Below are positions 32,360 to 45,215 of a DNA stretch of 64,000 nucleotides, in pieces; within the stretch, counting starts at the first letter, position 1, and every line of letters begins with the position of its first letter. The DNA lies in assembly GCA_013146195.2 (NCBI GenBank), contig CM028379.1, positions 110,726,168-110,790,167 on the forward strand. Reading direction: 5' to 3'. Under the pieces are notes generated by a model. That model had not been told where the DNA came from and did no database searches. It saw nothing but the letters and a program-made list of their open reading frames with translations. Made by a program: the position numbers and the translations under genes. The DNA comes from Codonopsis lanceolata (Eukaryota > Streptophyta > Magnoliopsida > Asterales > Campanulaceae).

Positions 32360-33636
32360 CTAAATTCGTGCAATCTCGAACAAGTAAGGGTATTTCTCCC
32401 TCATCTCAAGCTCAGTCTCCCATGTGGCTTCCTCAATATCATGATTCTTCCACAAGACCTTCACTAAAGGAATCCGTTTGTCCTCAAGACTCGCTCCTTG
32501 GTATCAAGAATCCTCACCGGTTTCTCAACATAAGAAAGATCGGGCTCAAAGGTAATCTCCTCATAAGTAAGGACATGTGACTCGTCCTTCAAGTACTTAC
32601 GAAGCATGGAAACATGAAACACATCATGGACACCCGATATAGATGGTGGTAGCAAGTCTATAAGCCAAAGAACCAATCCGCTCTAATATCTCGAGCGGAC
32701 CAATAAACTTTGGGAGAAAGCTTCCCTTTCTTCCCAAACCGCTTAGTACAGCATCCGCGTCGAGGCGTACCTTCCGGAACACAAAGTCACCAACACGAAA
32801 CTCGAGATCTCGTCTCAGGTTGTCGGCGTAGCTTTACGTCTACTACGAATTTGTAAGCAATCTGTCTCAAATCAGCTTCACACTCTCAGCTGATTGTTGC
32901 ACCTTCTCCGAACCCCATAATCTAGCCTCACCAACCTCATCCCAGCAAATTGGTGATCGACACTTACGCCCATACAATGCCTCGTACGGCGCCATCTCAA
33001 TGCTCGGCCCGATAGCGTTATTATCGCATAAACTTCGGTCAGCGGTAGATGTGAATCCCACTACCCTTAAAATCCATATCACACGCGCGTAGCATATCCT
33101 CAAAATACGTATCAATCTCTCCGTGGTATTGGATGAAGCATGATACTAAAATTCAGCTTCGTACCCAAGCCTCTCTGCAAAGAATGCGAGAACCTAGAAA
33201 TAAATCTATGATCTCTATCGACACAATGCTAGCAGTGCGCCAAGTCTCACAATCTCTGAGGTACTTGGCCCGACTAAGGCGTAGGAAATCGCAATAGGGA
33301 TAAAATGAAAAGACTTAGTCAACCTATCAACGATAACCCAATGCATCAAAGCCTCCTGAGTGCGTGGCAACCGGGTAACCAAAACCCGTGGTGATATGCT
33401 CCCACTTCCCACTCAGGAATCTCAAGTGGATGAAGCAAACCGGCGAGGTCTCGGTGCTCGGCCTTAACTGTGGCTTACGTCAAACATCTCGAAACATACT
33501 GACTATCTCCCCCTCTAAACACCATTCCACCAAAGCGCCTCTTCAAGTCACGGTCCATCTTAGTACTACGGATCTGTCTGAAACCTTGACCTCATCGAAG
33601 AACCATGCGTTTCACTTCATCGGAAGAAAAGGAGGC
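32360..33636 (-). pseudogene. Tekay element A integrase and chromodomain
   Basis: Minus strand, N to C: H2C2-region remnant next to the gap; ITTGFGYPVATHS-like core start; IVDRLTKSFHFIPIAISYAL; MAPYEALYGRKCRSPICWDE; then DVFHVSMLRKYLKDESHVLT and the chromodomain (VKVLWKNHDIEEATWETELE, MREKYPYLFEIARI) ending in a stop at 32360-32362. In chromoviruses the integrase C-terminal chromodomain steers insertion towards particular chromatin. Several frameshifts and small deletions break it (for example between WVIVDRLTKS and the DNA-binding part). The upstream pol continues into the N gap. It is a distinct copy from element B, because its 33355-33636 part repeats 41526-41840. Confidence 0.85.
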
Positions 33637-33736
33637 NNNNNNNNNNNNNNNNNNNNNNNNNNNNNNNNNNNNNNNNNNNNNNNNNNNNNNNNNNNNNNNN
33701 NNNNNNNNNNNNNNNNNNNNNNNNNNNNNNNNNNNN
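33637..33736. other. Assembly gap (100 N)
   Basis: Exactly 100 N, a standard placeholder. Integrase of one Tekay element lies to the left and gag start of another to the right, so at least several kb of pol or a repeat collapse may be hidden. Confidence 0.98.
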
Positions 33737-34087
33737 TCCAAGAAACGAACTAGGCTTTAGCTTAAGAAATCTCTCCAAAGAGAGTAATCAGTATCGCCTG
33801 GTCTTGGAGGTGGAGGTGGTGGTGGTGTCCTTCCTCCGCTCGACCTCCCCGGCCTCGCTCTAGCCGTAGTGCCGCCAATAATCCCGATGTTCACATATCC
33901 GAACTACCTGATCCTCGGCAAGGTACCTCCGCCTGTGTTCAACCGACCTCTCCTAGTCTACTTCCTGGATTAACCATCTGACTCTACAAGAATTCACTGA
34001 ATGCTAGAATCAACACAACAATTAACCAACCTAACTAGGCCATGTGGAACCTATCCCGCCGATACTAACCTATAGCTCGATATTAAT
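33737..34087 (-). pseudogene. Tekay element C gag N-terminus and leader
   Basis: Minus strand: a degenerate primer site (TTAATATCGAGC, against TTGGTATCGAGC in element B), an untranslated leader, then MVNPGSRLGE in the position of MVNPRAVV in element B. It is followed by an Arg/Gly-rich stretch (LERGRGGRAEEG) and a His run from CAC repeats, typical of a Tekay gag start. A stop codon interrupts after 12 residues. It continues into the N gap. Confidence 0.6.
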
Positions 34088-36636
34088 CGTGACGACCGAC
34101 CCTAATCTCAATGCGAGATCCCGAGTCGTAGCGGCCCAAATAATCAATAACACAAGCATGCTTAAGAGATTATAAAATCAATGCTAAGCAACATCGCATA
34201 CAAACAACAACTCGGCTACACTTGGCCGGAAAAACAACCTAAAATAAACAAGTCCAAAAGATCAACCTTGAGGTTACCAACAACCAAACGAGAATAAAGC
34301 GAGTCTATCCCGGACCGTCTCCTCGGCTCGGATCTAAGGAAAGACAAAGCAAACAAATAGGGTAAGTCGAAAGACTTAGTAAGTTACTACAATGCATGTT
34401 CATGTTATAGCATGACATTTATCTCGCTTATAATACATGATCATCATATAGCACGTAGCACATTGTTCACATAAGTGCGGAAATTAAATCATACAAGTAG
34501 GATATGATATAGTCACGGCCGCCAGTAGCTCTGCAATAAAACTTTATTATACTTTATCGTGCAACATTGATGCTCGTGAATGCATCAACTTTTATCAAGT
34601 ACCACTCGATCTAGATAGCAAGCCAATGCGGCACTTAACCGATACGGCAAAGGGCTACTTCCCCATTGCGCCAACAATGGAGGTGTGTGAAGTCCCTGTG
34701 CGGCGATCCATAGCGAGCACGAATCCCATAATTGCGTGAAGGCGATGCATCGTCCCCACCTTGACCCAATAAACAAACCAAATAATGCCAGTTGGACTCA
34801 ATGTGATGCACAAGTAGATATTTACTTGACTAAACCAATTAAGGACCGAATTCGACAAGAGCGAACTCGACCAACCAAGTAGGGTATTAATCTCTACTAT
34901 AAATCATATCAAGGCAATTAAATTGCACAAAACCAACCTTTCATAAAAACTTGTTATAAACAATCAAACCAAGCTCATACTTGAGTAAACCAATCAAACG
35001 GTGTCCAAACTTCGTAGGGATTGAAACTAGAGTTCAACACGTTCAAATATTCCTAGAGTCGACTCGGAGTCTTTGCTCTAAATTCCCAAATTTGGAGAAA
35101 TTGAAGCTATGTGCTTCATAACCCAACCTAGGTCAATTCTAGGTTCAACAAGGTATTAAATTCACCAAGGCAATGCAAAGTGATTCATGTATATCATAGA
35201 GTCCAAAATTTAGGATAGAACACATAACACCTTCACAACATTTCAAGAAGGCATAAACTAGGGCATTCATATATATATCAATACTTCCATCACAAATATA
35301 ATACATGGCTTTAACATGTTCAAAACCTTAAATAGACAAGATGGAAGAGTATTATAAACATTAATAGGTAAGAAATCAACCTATACATGCTCCTAACAAG
35401 CTCAAAATCTCAACATACAAGAAGATAGCATAGGAAGCATACATGTGTCCTCATTGACCTCAACCACCATAGGCTTTGTTTCCTTAGGGTCAATGAGAAC
35501 TAAAAGGAGAAGAAGAAGAAGGTAACTTACTTGCTATACTACTCCAAAGAAAGCAATGGAAGAAACTAATCGGATAGAAATGCTCCTCTTCTTGAGCTCT
35601 ACACCTTTAATGAAGGACTCTTGGGCAAATGATGAATGGATGATGAAGACCAAGGGATTAGCTCCAAGAAGCCATGGAAGAGCTAGAGAGAAGATGAAAT
35701 TCGTTTTTGGAAGAGTGAGGGTGAGAATGACAGTCAAAAATCTGAAATGTGGTTTATATTGGTCTAAATCTTGAGTGGGACAAGTGTCAACAACTTGTGG
35801 TCCCTTTTTAAATCTGATTTGTGGCTTAATTGGTCACTAATGAACTCTTAACTCAACATTAAAAACTAGTTAGGGATGTTAGGACTTAAGTGGGAAGGGT
35901 TAGGGAGGTTTAGGATAGGTTTAGATATGAGTTCAAGGGGTACAAATCGTCCAATTCCGAAACAGGGGAAAAAAATCCCGTAACAGACAAGCAGGTGAGG
36001 CGGGCGCCTCACCCAAGGTCATGCGGCCGCCTCAACTACTGAGGCCATCCCCAAGTTCAGACCACTCTTCAATTGCTCCCTGCATTTGAGGCGGGCGCCT
36101 CACAAGGTGCCATGCGGCCGCCTCGGCTCCAGAACCTCTAAAACTTGATCTAAACTTGATCTAAATGGTCCCAAACTTTTGGGCAACCATTCTAAGGTCT
36201 AACCCTACTCAAAACAAGTCGGAAACACTCCCGAAGAACCCCAGGAACAAGATGGAACAAGGCTCAAACCACGCGACGAATGAACAACGAATCAAACTAC
36301 AATCAAACACCAATCAAACTAGGATATCTTAGACATGAAAAAGGTTTGTTTCCACATGGTTAAGACCTGAATATAAAGCCAAGAACTCAACGAACACTTC
36401 GTACGTCGAAATAGAAGCAAATACGAGCAACGAGAGGAATCGCTAAGGCCAAACTCAACGCGATTAAACCGGCGATTCAACAAACAAGTTTATGTGATTC
36501 TAAACATGTTATGGACTTCTAAAATGACTTAGGAATGATTCTAAAACATTTATATACCAAGTAAACATGCTCACAATCAACCAAGAAAGTATAAACACAA
36601 GCATAGAATGCACATGCAAGATTATGGGGCGTTACA
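34088..36636 (-). repeat. Tekay element C, 5' LTR
   Basis: Minus strand start TGTAACGCCCCATAATCTTG at 36636 and degenerate end near 34088 (GGTCGTCACG). It shares family blocks such as GGTCAATGAG near 35490. Its start differs from elements A and B, so it is another subfamily and not the partner of LTR A. GC-rich dyads lie at 35994-36121. It cuts the Tat-2 integrase at 36637. Confidence 0.75.
35994..36121. repeat. GC-rich dyads in Tekay LTR C
   Basis: GGTGAGGCGGGCGCCTCACC (35994-36013) has 9-bp perfect arms around GG. TGAGGCGGGCGCCTCA (36087-36102) has 7-bp arms. Each is followed about 12-20 bases later by ATGCGGCCGCCTC containing the palindrome GCGGCCGC. Confidence 0.85.
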
Positions 36637-36689
36637 TGTCATGCCGTCTGGGCTAAAAAAAAATGCTGGGGGCTACTTATCAAAGTCTG

Positions 36690-36840
36690 CTACCCCTCTC
36701 TTCCACGATGTGCCGTATATTGTCAAAAGGATCCGGTCAGGAGATGCCGTACTCCCCACAAGCCAGGAAAGAAGACCTTGTTCAGCCCTCCAATCTCAAT
36801 GAGCTTAAAAGGTATTGTGCCCGAACCACCCTATCCGGCA
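36690..36840 (+). pseudogene. Tat-2 integrase C-terminal remnant
   Basis: Matching the Tat-1 tail, it reads ...YIVKRIRSGDAVLPTSQERR in one frame and EDLVQPSNLNELKRYCA after a shift. Only the last ~50 residues survive, ending without the Tat-1 stop codon. Confidence 0.65.
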
Positions 36841-37220
36841 AGTGCTTCCCTCTCCAGCCCGCTAGGTTGAAAACCCGAAAGGGTGGCCTAGGCAAAAGTT
36901 AGGGCATAAAAAAAATAAATACAAATATAAAAAAAAAGGAGAAATAAGGGCTCGCTAGGCTGAAAACCCGAAAGGGCGGCCTAGGCAAAAATTAGAGCAA
37001 AAAAAAAAATGATGAAAAATACAAGAAAAAAACAAAAAAAGAATAAAGATAAGAAGAATAAGGAGAGGGAAGGCACTCTTTGAAACCTCGGCATCTTACC
37101 TCCAATTTTTAGCATGCAAGGGGGCTCGTCTGACAGAAGAAAAAGAAAAACCACGACATAAGCTCGCAATAAAACACTAAAATATAATATTACAGATCCC
37201 AAGGTGCAACTTAGGAATAA

Positions 37221-37600
37221 TTGCTAAAGAAATTTAGATCATGTATTAATTGCCTGTACATATCTATTATTGCCTGTACCCCCATTGTTTCCCCCAAAAC
37301 TATCCTTCATTTGCAGCTTAAGCCCCGGAGCAGTCCATCAGTGCCTGCGGCATCCGCCCGGCCGGTCCCATGTACTTCTTCTGCAGAGCACAGAAAAAGA
37401 CTCAGTCTCATCAAAATGAGAAGCACAAGAAGTATCCTCGTCCTATTCATCATCTGCGTTGCCATTATCCTGAAACAGCCAGACGACTTGGACTATGATC
37501 ATTCACTGCCGCCCTGTCTGATGGCGAATAAAAATGCAGGGGCTATGAGAATAGCCTTATGCCAAGTATAGCCCTGCAACAATGGTATGGCCGAGAATAA
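37221..37600 (+). other. Conserved Tat 3' segment, second copy
   Basis: The counterpart of 1620-1989. The plus frame of 116 codons shares LVLFIICVAIILKQPDDL-like sequence and the end KNAGAMRIALCQV with Tat-1. The minus frame that is open in Tat-1 has stops here. Confidence 0.45.
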
Positions 37601-39057
37601 CAGGAGGAAGTGACTACCTTTTCCTTTCCCCGCATATCACGAAAAAAAAAAGAGAAAAAAAAGGGGAAGCCTGTTCGAACCCGAAGGTATTTTCCTTTAA
37701 AATCCATTTTGGAAATACAGCGTGCCATTACCCGTTAGGTCGGTATAGCTTTACTTTGTGCGTGTGTTTTGAGTCTGCATTTTTTTATTTTTGCATCATA
37801 TAAATTAGATTACATTGTAAATGTTTGTACAGGTTTTTAGCCCACAAAAAGACAAAAAAAAACAAACAAACAAACAAACAAACAAAAAAACAACAAAAAA
37901 TTAAAAACAACAAAAACAAAAACAAAACAACAAAAAAAATTATGTATTATTTTGCATCTAGATAAATGTTTTTGCATTTTAGGCATTATAAAAATGCATT
38001 TTGCATCTTAAAAATATGTACTGCATTTTACATTACTGCTTGCATGGTAGAATAGGAAAATATCCATGCATCATGTTAATAAGCATCTTGTGTAATTTTT
38101 TAGGCATCACATTTGCATTAAATAAAATAATACATACATTCATCATGTGCATTTATTATCCAATAAGCTGCATTAGGGGTGCGCTAAAAAGAAAATAAAA
38201 TGCCACCTATCATGAAAATAAATATTCTCATGACATTCACTATATCCCTGCAGCATAAGCATGCATCATTTAGCCCCATTTGCACTTATAGTATAAATCA
38301 TGCATGGTAAGATCAAATAGTGACCACTAGTTTAATCATGCATCATAAAAAAATAAATTTCATGCATCATTACTTAATTGCATCATTTAGGCATAAATAG
38401 GACATGCATCATTAATAAAGTCAGGAATGCTTCGAAAGTGCCAAACATTGCCAAGATCTAGCAGATCAGAAGTATTTCCAGGCAGACCAAATAAAAAAAA
38501 ACAAACAAAAAAGGAAAAAAAGAGAGGTAATAAGCATGCAAATAAAGAAATTAGCAAGAATGCAGAATTAAAAAAAAGAAAAAAAACAAAAAACAAAAAA
38601 ACAAAAAAATCGGGAGAGGGAAAAATGCATGTACAAGAAGGAAAAAAATTTCAGGTACATGCAACAAGGAAAAATGCGGCGGCAGAAGAAGAAATTTTCG
38701 GCTGAAGCTGAAAGATGGAGCAAAGAAAGAAAACAGCAGCAAAGAAAAGATGATTCCAGCTGATACCTAGAGATGCTGTAGCAAGGAAAAGCAGCTTCTG
38801 ACCAAGGTAAGAAGGATCAGTAAAGAAGATGCAGCAGCATCAAGAAAAATTTTCCAGCTAAAGCCGAAAACAAAGCGGGGAAAGATTTTCCAAATAAGGC
38901 CGAACGTGATAAAAAGAAAAATCCCCAAAGAAATGCAACAACGAACAAAAAAGCGAACGACAAAGAAAGCAACATCAGTAGCAATTTGCTGCACGAACAC
39001 GACAAAGGTAAAGGAAAGGAAGGTATTTTCCTTTTTAACAGTGCATTTGTATGATGT

Positions 39058-39250
39058 TTAGAAACTTTCCTTTAAGGGGTACACAGCCCCGGATTGATAG
39101 GGAAAGGTTTTGTTCTCCGCTGAATGCTGAGTTCCTGAGGAGGCAATACATTTCATTCATTGGCTATGTGGGAAACTTTCCTTTAAGGGGTACACAGCCC
39201 CGGATTTATAGGGAAAGGTCTTGTTCTCCAGTAGAGGCTGAGTTCCTAGG
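39058..39250 (+). repeat. Tandem duplication, ~117 bp (Tat-2 copy)
   Basis: AAACTTTCCTTTAAGGGGTA begins both units (39061, 39172), continuing ACACAGCCCCGGATT and GGAAAGGT. Same layout as in Tat-1. Confidence 0.8.
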
Positions 39251-39279
39251 AAACAATTCACTCCGCATAGCCACAAGAC

Positions 39280-39345
39280 GAACTACGTTTGGTCTGATTC
39301 CTTGACTAAGGATACGTAGGCAGTCTATTACGGTAGACGCGACCA
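39280..39345 (+). repeat. Double-hairpin module, Tat-2 copy 1
   Basis: CTACGT (39283-39288) pairs with ACGTAG (39314-39319) around TCCTT-gact-AAGGA. The second stem is GTCTA-TTACGG-TAGAC (39323-39338): the second pair is T-A where Tat-1 has C-G. Confidence 0.75.
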
Positions 39346-39466
39346 TCACAGCACATATTTACCTTTGCCGTACTTATTTGGTAAAGCTTTGCCGCACTTG
39401 CTCATTTAGTATTGCCGCACTTGCACCGCAACACTTACACCGCAGCATTTAGTCCCTAGCTGAGCC

Positions 39467-39532
39467 GAACTACGTCTGGTCTGATTTCCTTTGTTAAGGA
39501 ATACGTAGACAGCCTATTTCGGCAGGTCCGAC
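39467..39532 (+). repeat. Double-hairpin module, Tat-2 copy 2
   Basis: CTACGT (39470-39475) and ACGTAG (39503-39508) enclose TTCCTT-tgtt-AAGGAA (6 bp). The second stem is weaker: GCCTA against CAGGT, four pairs counting a G-U. Confidence 0.7.
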
Positions 39533-39614
39533 CATTGCAACATAAAAATATTTGTATATCTGATTTACTTCTTCCCTAGCATTTCTTATCTCGAATTTGG
39601 GAGTCTATCTTTTC

Positions 39615-39675
39615 AACGATATTCGTTTACTTGGTAAACTTCGGGTTACCCGTAAACTCCATCGTTTAGGGGCTC
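39615..39675 (+). other. Hairpin upstream of the Tat-2 polypurine tract
   Basis: AACGAT (39615-39620) pairs with ATCGTT (39661-39666), and GTTTAC (39625-39630) with GTAAAC (39652-39657). The tract TAGGGGCTC follows and abuts the LTR. Compared with Tat-1 the inner stem has a C-G to T-A exchange on both sides. Confidence 0.7.
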
Positions 39676-41525
39676 TGTAGATACCCCAAATTCGTACCCC
39701 TATTTTATATTGTCCAATAAATATTACAAAATGGACTACTAATTATTTCTTGTATGTTTTAGGAGCAAAGGTACAAAAAAAATTAAGAAAATGAATAAAA
39801 CAAACAAAGAATAGAAAAACAAAAAGAAAAAGAAAAAAGAAAAACAAAAGAAACGAAAAAACAAAAAAACAAAAAAAAAGAAAAACAAAAGGAACGAACA
39901 AACAAAAGAAAAAACAAAAAGAAAAGAATAAAAAAAGGGAGCCTCCGGTCTCCCTAATCAAAATCCCTCCTATATATACTACCCCAATTCCCACAAAACT
40001 CTCCCCTCACGATCACTCTCACAATCCCTCACTCCCAGCCGCTCACTCTCTCCCAAAAAAAAAACCCAACAGCCCCCTCCCTCACTAACATACACTCACA
40101 TATATATACTCCCTCACTCACGCGACCCCTTTCCCTCATTCCCTCACTCACCCGCACATATACTCCCTCTAGTCGGCCCACTCACCCACACATATACTCC
40201 CTCCATTTCGGCAGCCCCCTCCCACACACACAACCCGCACACACACACTACACATACACATAAACACACACAAACACACACCCTGCCGTTACTCTGCCCG
40301 AGTAACGAGCTGAAAAACACCCTCTATAAGCCGTTATTCCGCCCAACCAAAAAGGCCAAAACCACAAAAATTAAGCCGTCATTCCGCCCGACCAAATAAG
40401 CCAAAAACCACTACATATAAGCCGTCACTCTGCCCAAATCAAAACAACAACCACACAACAACAACAAAAGACTCCCTCTCCCTGAAGGACAGAGCGAGCA
40501 CACCGCCGCTCTAAAAGGTAAAACCTTTAAGGGCGCCGTTTATTTTTAATTATTTACTTTTCTGTCTTTTATTCATTTTTAAAAGTTGTTATTTAAATCC
40601 GGCACAATGTAGTCAATATAAGTCGTTGTGCTGCCCGGATTAGAATAGGAAATATTTTGTAAAAGAGCCGTTATAATGGCCAAATATTCTTAAATGTGTC
40701 TGTAATTATTGGAAGGAAACGGCTGCGAGTCCGTAAATAATGTAGCCACGAATGTATTTGTTTAAATTTCCCTGTCATTTTAATACCTTATTTATTTGCG
40801 AGATAAATATGACAATAAGCATTCTTCAGCCAAAAACCATTTTCGAGACCGAAAGGGCGAGTTGGGTGTCTAGCACCTTCCCAACTCGTAACTTAGCCTC
40901 CGAACCCGTTTTCTTTTTCTCTGGTTTATTTTTCTTTTCTTTGGTTTTGCTTTATTTGCCTTAAAATAAAGATGGCGACTCTAAAACTTTCGGATTCAGT
41001 GGGGCCTCGCAACATTCCCTCTTTGCACTTTCCCGTTCTCCCCTAAAAAAGGAAGATATGAGAATGGAGGGGTGATGCATTCCCATATCCTGGTATCCCC
41101 TAAACAAGGGATAACTTGATGCTGGAAACCCAAAGCTCCCATAGTAATCTGAATGGGCCATAAGGCTATTTTTAATAAATCCATAGTGGGGGCGTCGCAA
41201 TATCCTTTTTTGCACTTTCCCGTTTTCCCCTAAAAAAGGAAAAATGGGAATGAAAGGGTAATGCATTCCCATATCCCGTATCCCTAAAAAGGGATAACTT
41301 GATGCGGGAAACCATAAGTTCCCATATTGGATACAAAATCCACTCAAGGCAACCGAGGCACATTCCAACGTGCTAACATAGACAGCACTCCTCTCGCACT
41401 TTTGATTTCGTCTTCCCCTAAACAAGGGAGGGTGGAACGAGAGCAGTGGTGTCCCGCATCCGCACGTACGCGCACCCCTATCCAAGGGCGCGCGGGGCGC
41501 GGGGGCACACCCCGGGAACCTCACA
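39676..41525 (+). repeat. 3' LTR of Tat-2
   Basis: It starts TGTAGATACCCCAAATTCGT and ends GGGAACCTCACA, followed directly by minus-strand Tekay integrase. It has an A-rich AAACAAA stretch (39770-39940), TATATATACT near 39971, C-rich CACTCACC repeats (40010-40280), ~55-bp repeats with CCGYCAYTCYGCCC (40285-40440) and the ~184-bp tandem repeats (40995-41450). GGCGCGCGGGGCGCGGGG near 41488 is a very GC-rich patch. Confidence 0.75.
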
Positions 41526-43900
41526 CAACCCAAACTGCATCAAAACCTCGGCGAGTACGTGGCAATCCTGTCACAAAATCCATGGTAATATGCTCCCATT
41601 TCCACTCCGATATCTCAAGTGGTCAAGTAAACCCAGTCTCGGTGTTCGGCTTTAACCTGCCGACATGTCAAACATCTAGATACATACTCGCTATTTCTCT
41701 CTTCATCCCATTCCACCAAAATCGTCTCTCAAGTCCCTATACATTTTGGTACTCCCTGGATGTATAGTATACTTGGCCTTGTGAGCCTCATCAAGAACCA
41801 TACGCCTAACTCCATCGGTAGAAGGAACATAAACTCTACCTCGAAAAGTTAAGATACCATCACTGTTAATAGCAAACTCCGGTGTCTTACCATCACCCAA
41901 TCCATCAATAATCTTCCTCAACTCAGAATCGAAGCTTGAGCCTTCTTAATCAACTCAAACAATGCAGGCGTAGCACGCACGCTAGCAAAGATAACCCTAT
42001 GCCCACTCACAACTGGACTCCATTCACGGACATCCTCAAGCATCTTCCATTCCCTCATCATCAAGCAAGACATATAAGCCTTCCTACTCAAGGCATCCGC
42101 AACAACATTAGCTTTCCCTGGATGGTATAAAATAGTGCAGTCATGATCCTTAAGTTTCTCCATCCATCGCCTATGTCGCATATTCAACTCTTTTTGTGAA
42201 AAGAGATACTTCAAACTCTTATGATCGGTGAATATTTCAAACTTAGCCCCGTAAAGATAATGCTTCCACTTGTGAAGCGCAAAAATAATAGCTGCCAACT
42301 CAATGTCATGTGTCGGATAATTATGCTCATAAGGTGATAACTTCCTCGAAGCATAGGCAATAACTCTCCCATTCTACATAAGCACGCAACCCAAGCCTTC
42401 TAACGAGGCGTCGCTATAAATCACAAAGTTCTCCGAACCACTAGGCAATGCTAAGATAGGAGCCGTAGTCAACCTCCTCTTCAACTCCTGAAAACTAGCC
42501 TCGCACTTATCACTCCATATAAAAGAAGACTTCTTCTGAGTCAAATTAGTCATCGGAGTAGCGATCTTCGAAAACCCCTCGATAAACCTACGGTAATAAC
42601 CCGCCAAGCCCAAGAAACTACGGACTTGTTACCGCATTCAGGTGTCTTCCACTTAGTAACCGCCTCAACCTTGGATGGATCCACCGCGATACCATCACTA
42701 GACACCACGTGCCCTAGAAAAGAAACTTGCTTTAGCCAGAAAGCACACTTACTAAATTTCGCATAAAGTTGCTTCTTCCGCAAGATAGAAAGAACCTCTC
42801 TCAAATGATTCTCATGCTCCTCCCGTGACTTGGAGTACACAAGAATGTCATCAATAAATACCACCACAAAGCAATCAAGATACTCATGAAAAACCCTATT
42901 CATCAAGTCCATAAAAACTGCAGGTGCGTTGGTCAACCCAAACGGCATCACAACAAACTCATAATGACCGTAACGCGTACGGAAGGTTGTCTTCAAGACA
43001 TCCTCCGCCCGAACCCTTAACTGGTGATAGCCACTCCTCAAGTCAAACTTGGAATAGACAACTGAACCCCGAAGTTGATCAAATAGATCATCAATGTGTG
43101 GCAAGTGATACCTATTCTTGATAGTAGCCTGGTTCAACTGAGTCTATACAAAGGCGTAAACTACCATCCTTCTTCCTCACAAACAACACCGGTGCACCCC
43201 AAGGGGACACACTCGGTTTAATGAACTCCCTATCTAGAAGTTCCTGCAACTGATCCTTCAACTCTCGCAACTCCGCCGGAGCCATACGATAAGGTGCCCT
43301 AGAAATAGGCGAAGTCCCTGGCAATAGTTCAATACAAAACTCTAGCTCTCGGTCGGGAGGTAAAGCATACTCGAGTAGAAAAGACATCGTGAACTCATTA
43401 ACTAACCGGAATATCTTCTAACTTAGCAAGAGACATGCTAGTATCAAGTACACAAGCTAAATACCCCGCACACCCACGTGATAAAAGTTGTCTAGCCCGC
43501 AGCGTAAATAACATGAACCCCATTCATAGCATGATCACCCGAAAACACAAACTCCGAATACCGGCATGGCAAAAGTTACTTTCTTACGACGGCAATCAAC
43601 TAAAGCATGATGTACACATAGCCAATCCATACCAAGAATCACATCAAAGTCTCTAATAGGCAATACTACCAAATCAAGATGCAAGACTCGATCATGAACA
43701 AGCACATCACGCTTCTATAGACCTCGACGCCAACAAGCAATCACCCAACGTGTAGACACCTCAAGCACATAAGGCAATCAAGGTGCAATACACATAAATG
43801 TTCTAAGAATGCGATGCAACATAAGAATGAGTAGACCCCGGATCTATAAGAACTCGAGCATGATGACCGAAAACTGAAAGAATACCTCCGATCACAGAAG
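41526..43900 (-). pseudogene. Tekay element B pol: protease, RT, RNase H, integrase N-terminus
   Basis: Protease tail DVILGMDWLCVHHALVDC lies near 43630-43570. RT (43387-42550) shows DRELEFCIELLPGTSPISRA, YSKFDLRSGYHQLRV, MPFGLTNAPAVFMDLMNRVF and the catalytic FIDDILVYS box near 42850. RNase H (42613-41918) shows VIYSDASLEGLGCVLM, FTDHKSLKYLFSQKELNMRH and HPGKANVVADALSRKA. The integrase H2C2 region (HPGSTKMYRDL) is at about 41740, and the core start EWKWEHITMDFVTGLPRT near 41600-41550. FMDLMNRVF and the DALSRK end are typical of the Del/Tekay clade. A frameshift near 43120 separates RLCIDS from MNQATIKNRY, another near 42590 splits RT from RNase H, and a stop lies near 42375. Confidence 0.9.
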
Positions 43901-45114
43901 TAGACTCAGAACACCTCGCCGATCAAGCGCGAAACACGAGCTCGCTCTTAGACGCCCATCACCGTCCCTCTTGGACCTGCATCGCCGAATCGACCCCAAG
44001 GATCGAGCCGCTTCTAGACTTAGAACAGCCTTTGAGCCGATGACTAGGATCTCCACAACTAAGACAAGTACCAAGCCTAGTTCTGCACTTCTCACTAGAA
44101 TGCCCAATCTTATTACAATAAGAACAAATCAATGGTCCACTACCCTGAGTCTGCTGCCCCTGAGGAGTAGGAGCACTACTACCACGACTCTCATACGGAC
44201 GCCTATTCTGGCCCACTGCATCGCCGCCTATTCTCGACCACCATTGCGACGATTGCCCCGATAGCCGACCGATTCCTGATGATCGACCTCTACCGTCGCC
44301 TCGAAGATCGCCGAGAAGTTTGCACAGAGGCTTCGCCAGCTCCTCAATGTCTCGCCAATCTCATAAGCACGATCCACCGCACTCCCACCGCCAACTTTAG
44401 AGATAACAATCGCTTCATGTACTCGCCTTCAACCCTTTCACGAACCTCTGGGTTCTGTGTTTCTCATCCAGCACCAGATGTGCACAATAACGGGACAACT
44501 CGGTGAATTTAGAAGAATACTGAGCTATAGACATAGATCCCTGCTCTAGCTCCTAGAATTCTTTCTCTCTCCGCTGTCTAACCACATTAGGCACATAAGA
44601 AGCCCTAAACTCTGACTCAAATGTAGGCCACACCTGCGCCACTTGGTTCAACTCCCAACTAGCAAGTAGAACTTCCCACCAATGATTGGCGGCTCCTCTC
44701 AGCTTATACACAGCTAAAACCACTTTCTCTTCATCCGTGCAATCCAAATACCGCAAAGATCTTCTTCAAATCCTCAAGCCATAACTCGGCAATACTAGCA
44801 TCCGCCTCCCTCAAAAAGATGGAGGCTTCATCTTCAAGAACCTCTCTAGAACAACATTATTCCGTGCCCTAGCTCCCGGTGGTATAACAGCACGCGGTGG
44901 CGACACTCTCGCCTCCGGTTCTAGGGGTGGTGGTGGTGGAGGTACATTCTGACCATGGCCAAGCTGAGCCATCTCGGTCATAAACTCCATCATGCGACGG
45001 TACATATCCGCCATCTAAGCATTCATACCGCTGACCTGTGGAGGAGGCAACTCGCCTCAGCTCATCTCGAGCCTCCCGGCCCGCTCGCTACACGACCGCT
45101 CTAGGATTCACCAT
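43901..45114 (-). pseudogene. Tekay element B gag
   Basis: Starting at the ATG at 45114 (MVNPRAVV) the frame soon breaks, then reads MADMYRRMMEFMTEMAQLGH with a PPPPPPLEPEARVSPPRA stretch. The central Retrotrans_gag region follows (YLDCTDEEKVVLAVYKLRGA, NHWWEVL, SEFRASYVPNVVRQRREKEF). Near 44130-44090 comes a CCHC zinc knuckle, CSYCNKIGHSSEKC, followed by a second Cys cluster (CLSCGDPSHRLKGC). Gag packages element RNA in the cytoplasm. At least three frameshifts are visible. Confidence 0.82.
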
Positions 45115-45215
45115 CAAGCACCTATAAGAATTCACTCGACGTTAGAACATCACACAAAGAAACACCCACCTAGGCCATGGAACCTATCCTGGCCGATAGC
45201 TAACCTATAAACGAA

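Larger units (their letters stand above)
36637..41525 (+). mobile_element. Tat-2: 3' part of a second plus-strand Tat element
   Basis: The order matches Tat-1: last part of integrase, the repeated GCTAGG...CCTAGGC units (36857, 36950), the conserved ORF segment, GCAT-rich and purine-rich DNA, the AAACTTTCC duplication, double hairpins, pre-PPT hairpin and LTR. It is inserted in the integrase of Tekay element B at 41525/41526 and is itself cut on the left by Tekay LTR C. Confidence 0.8.
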
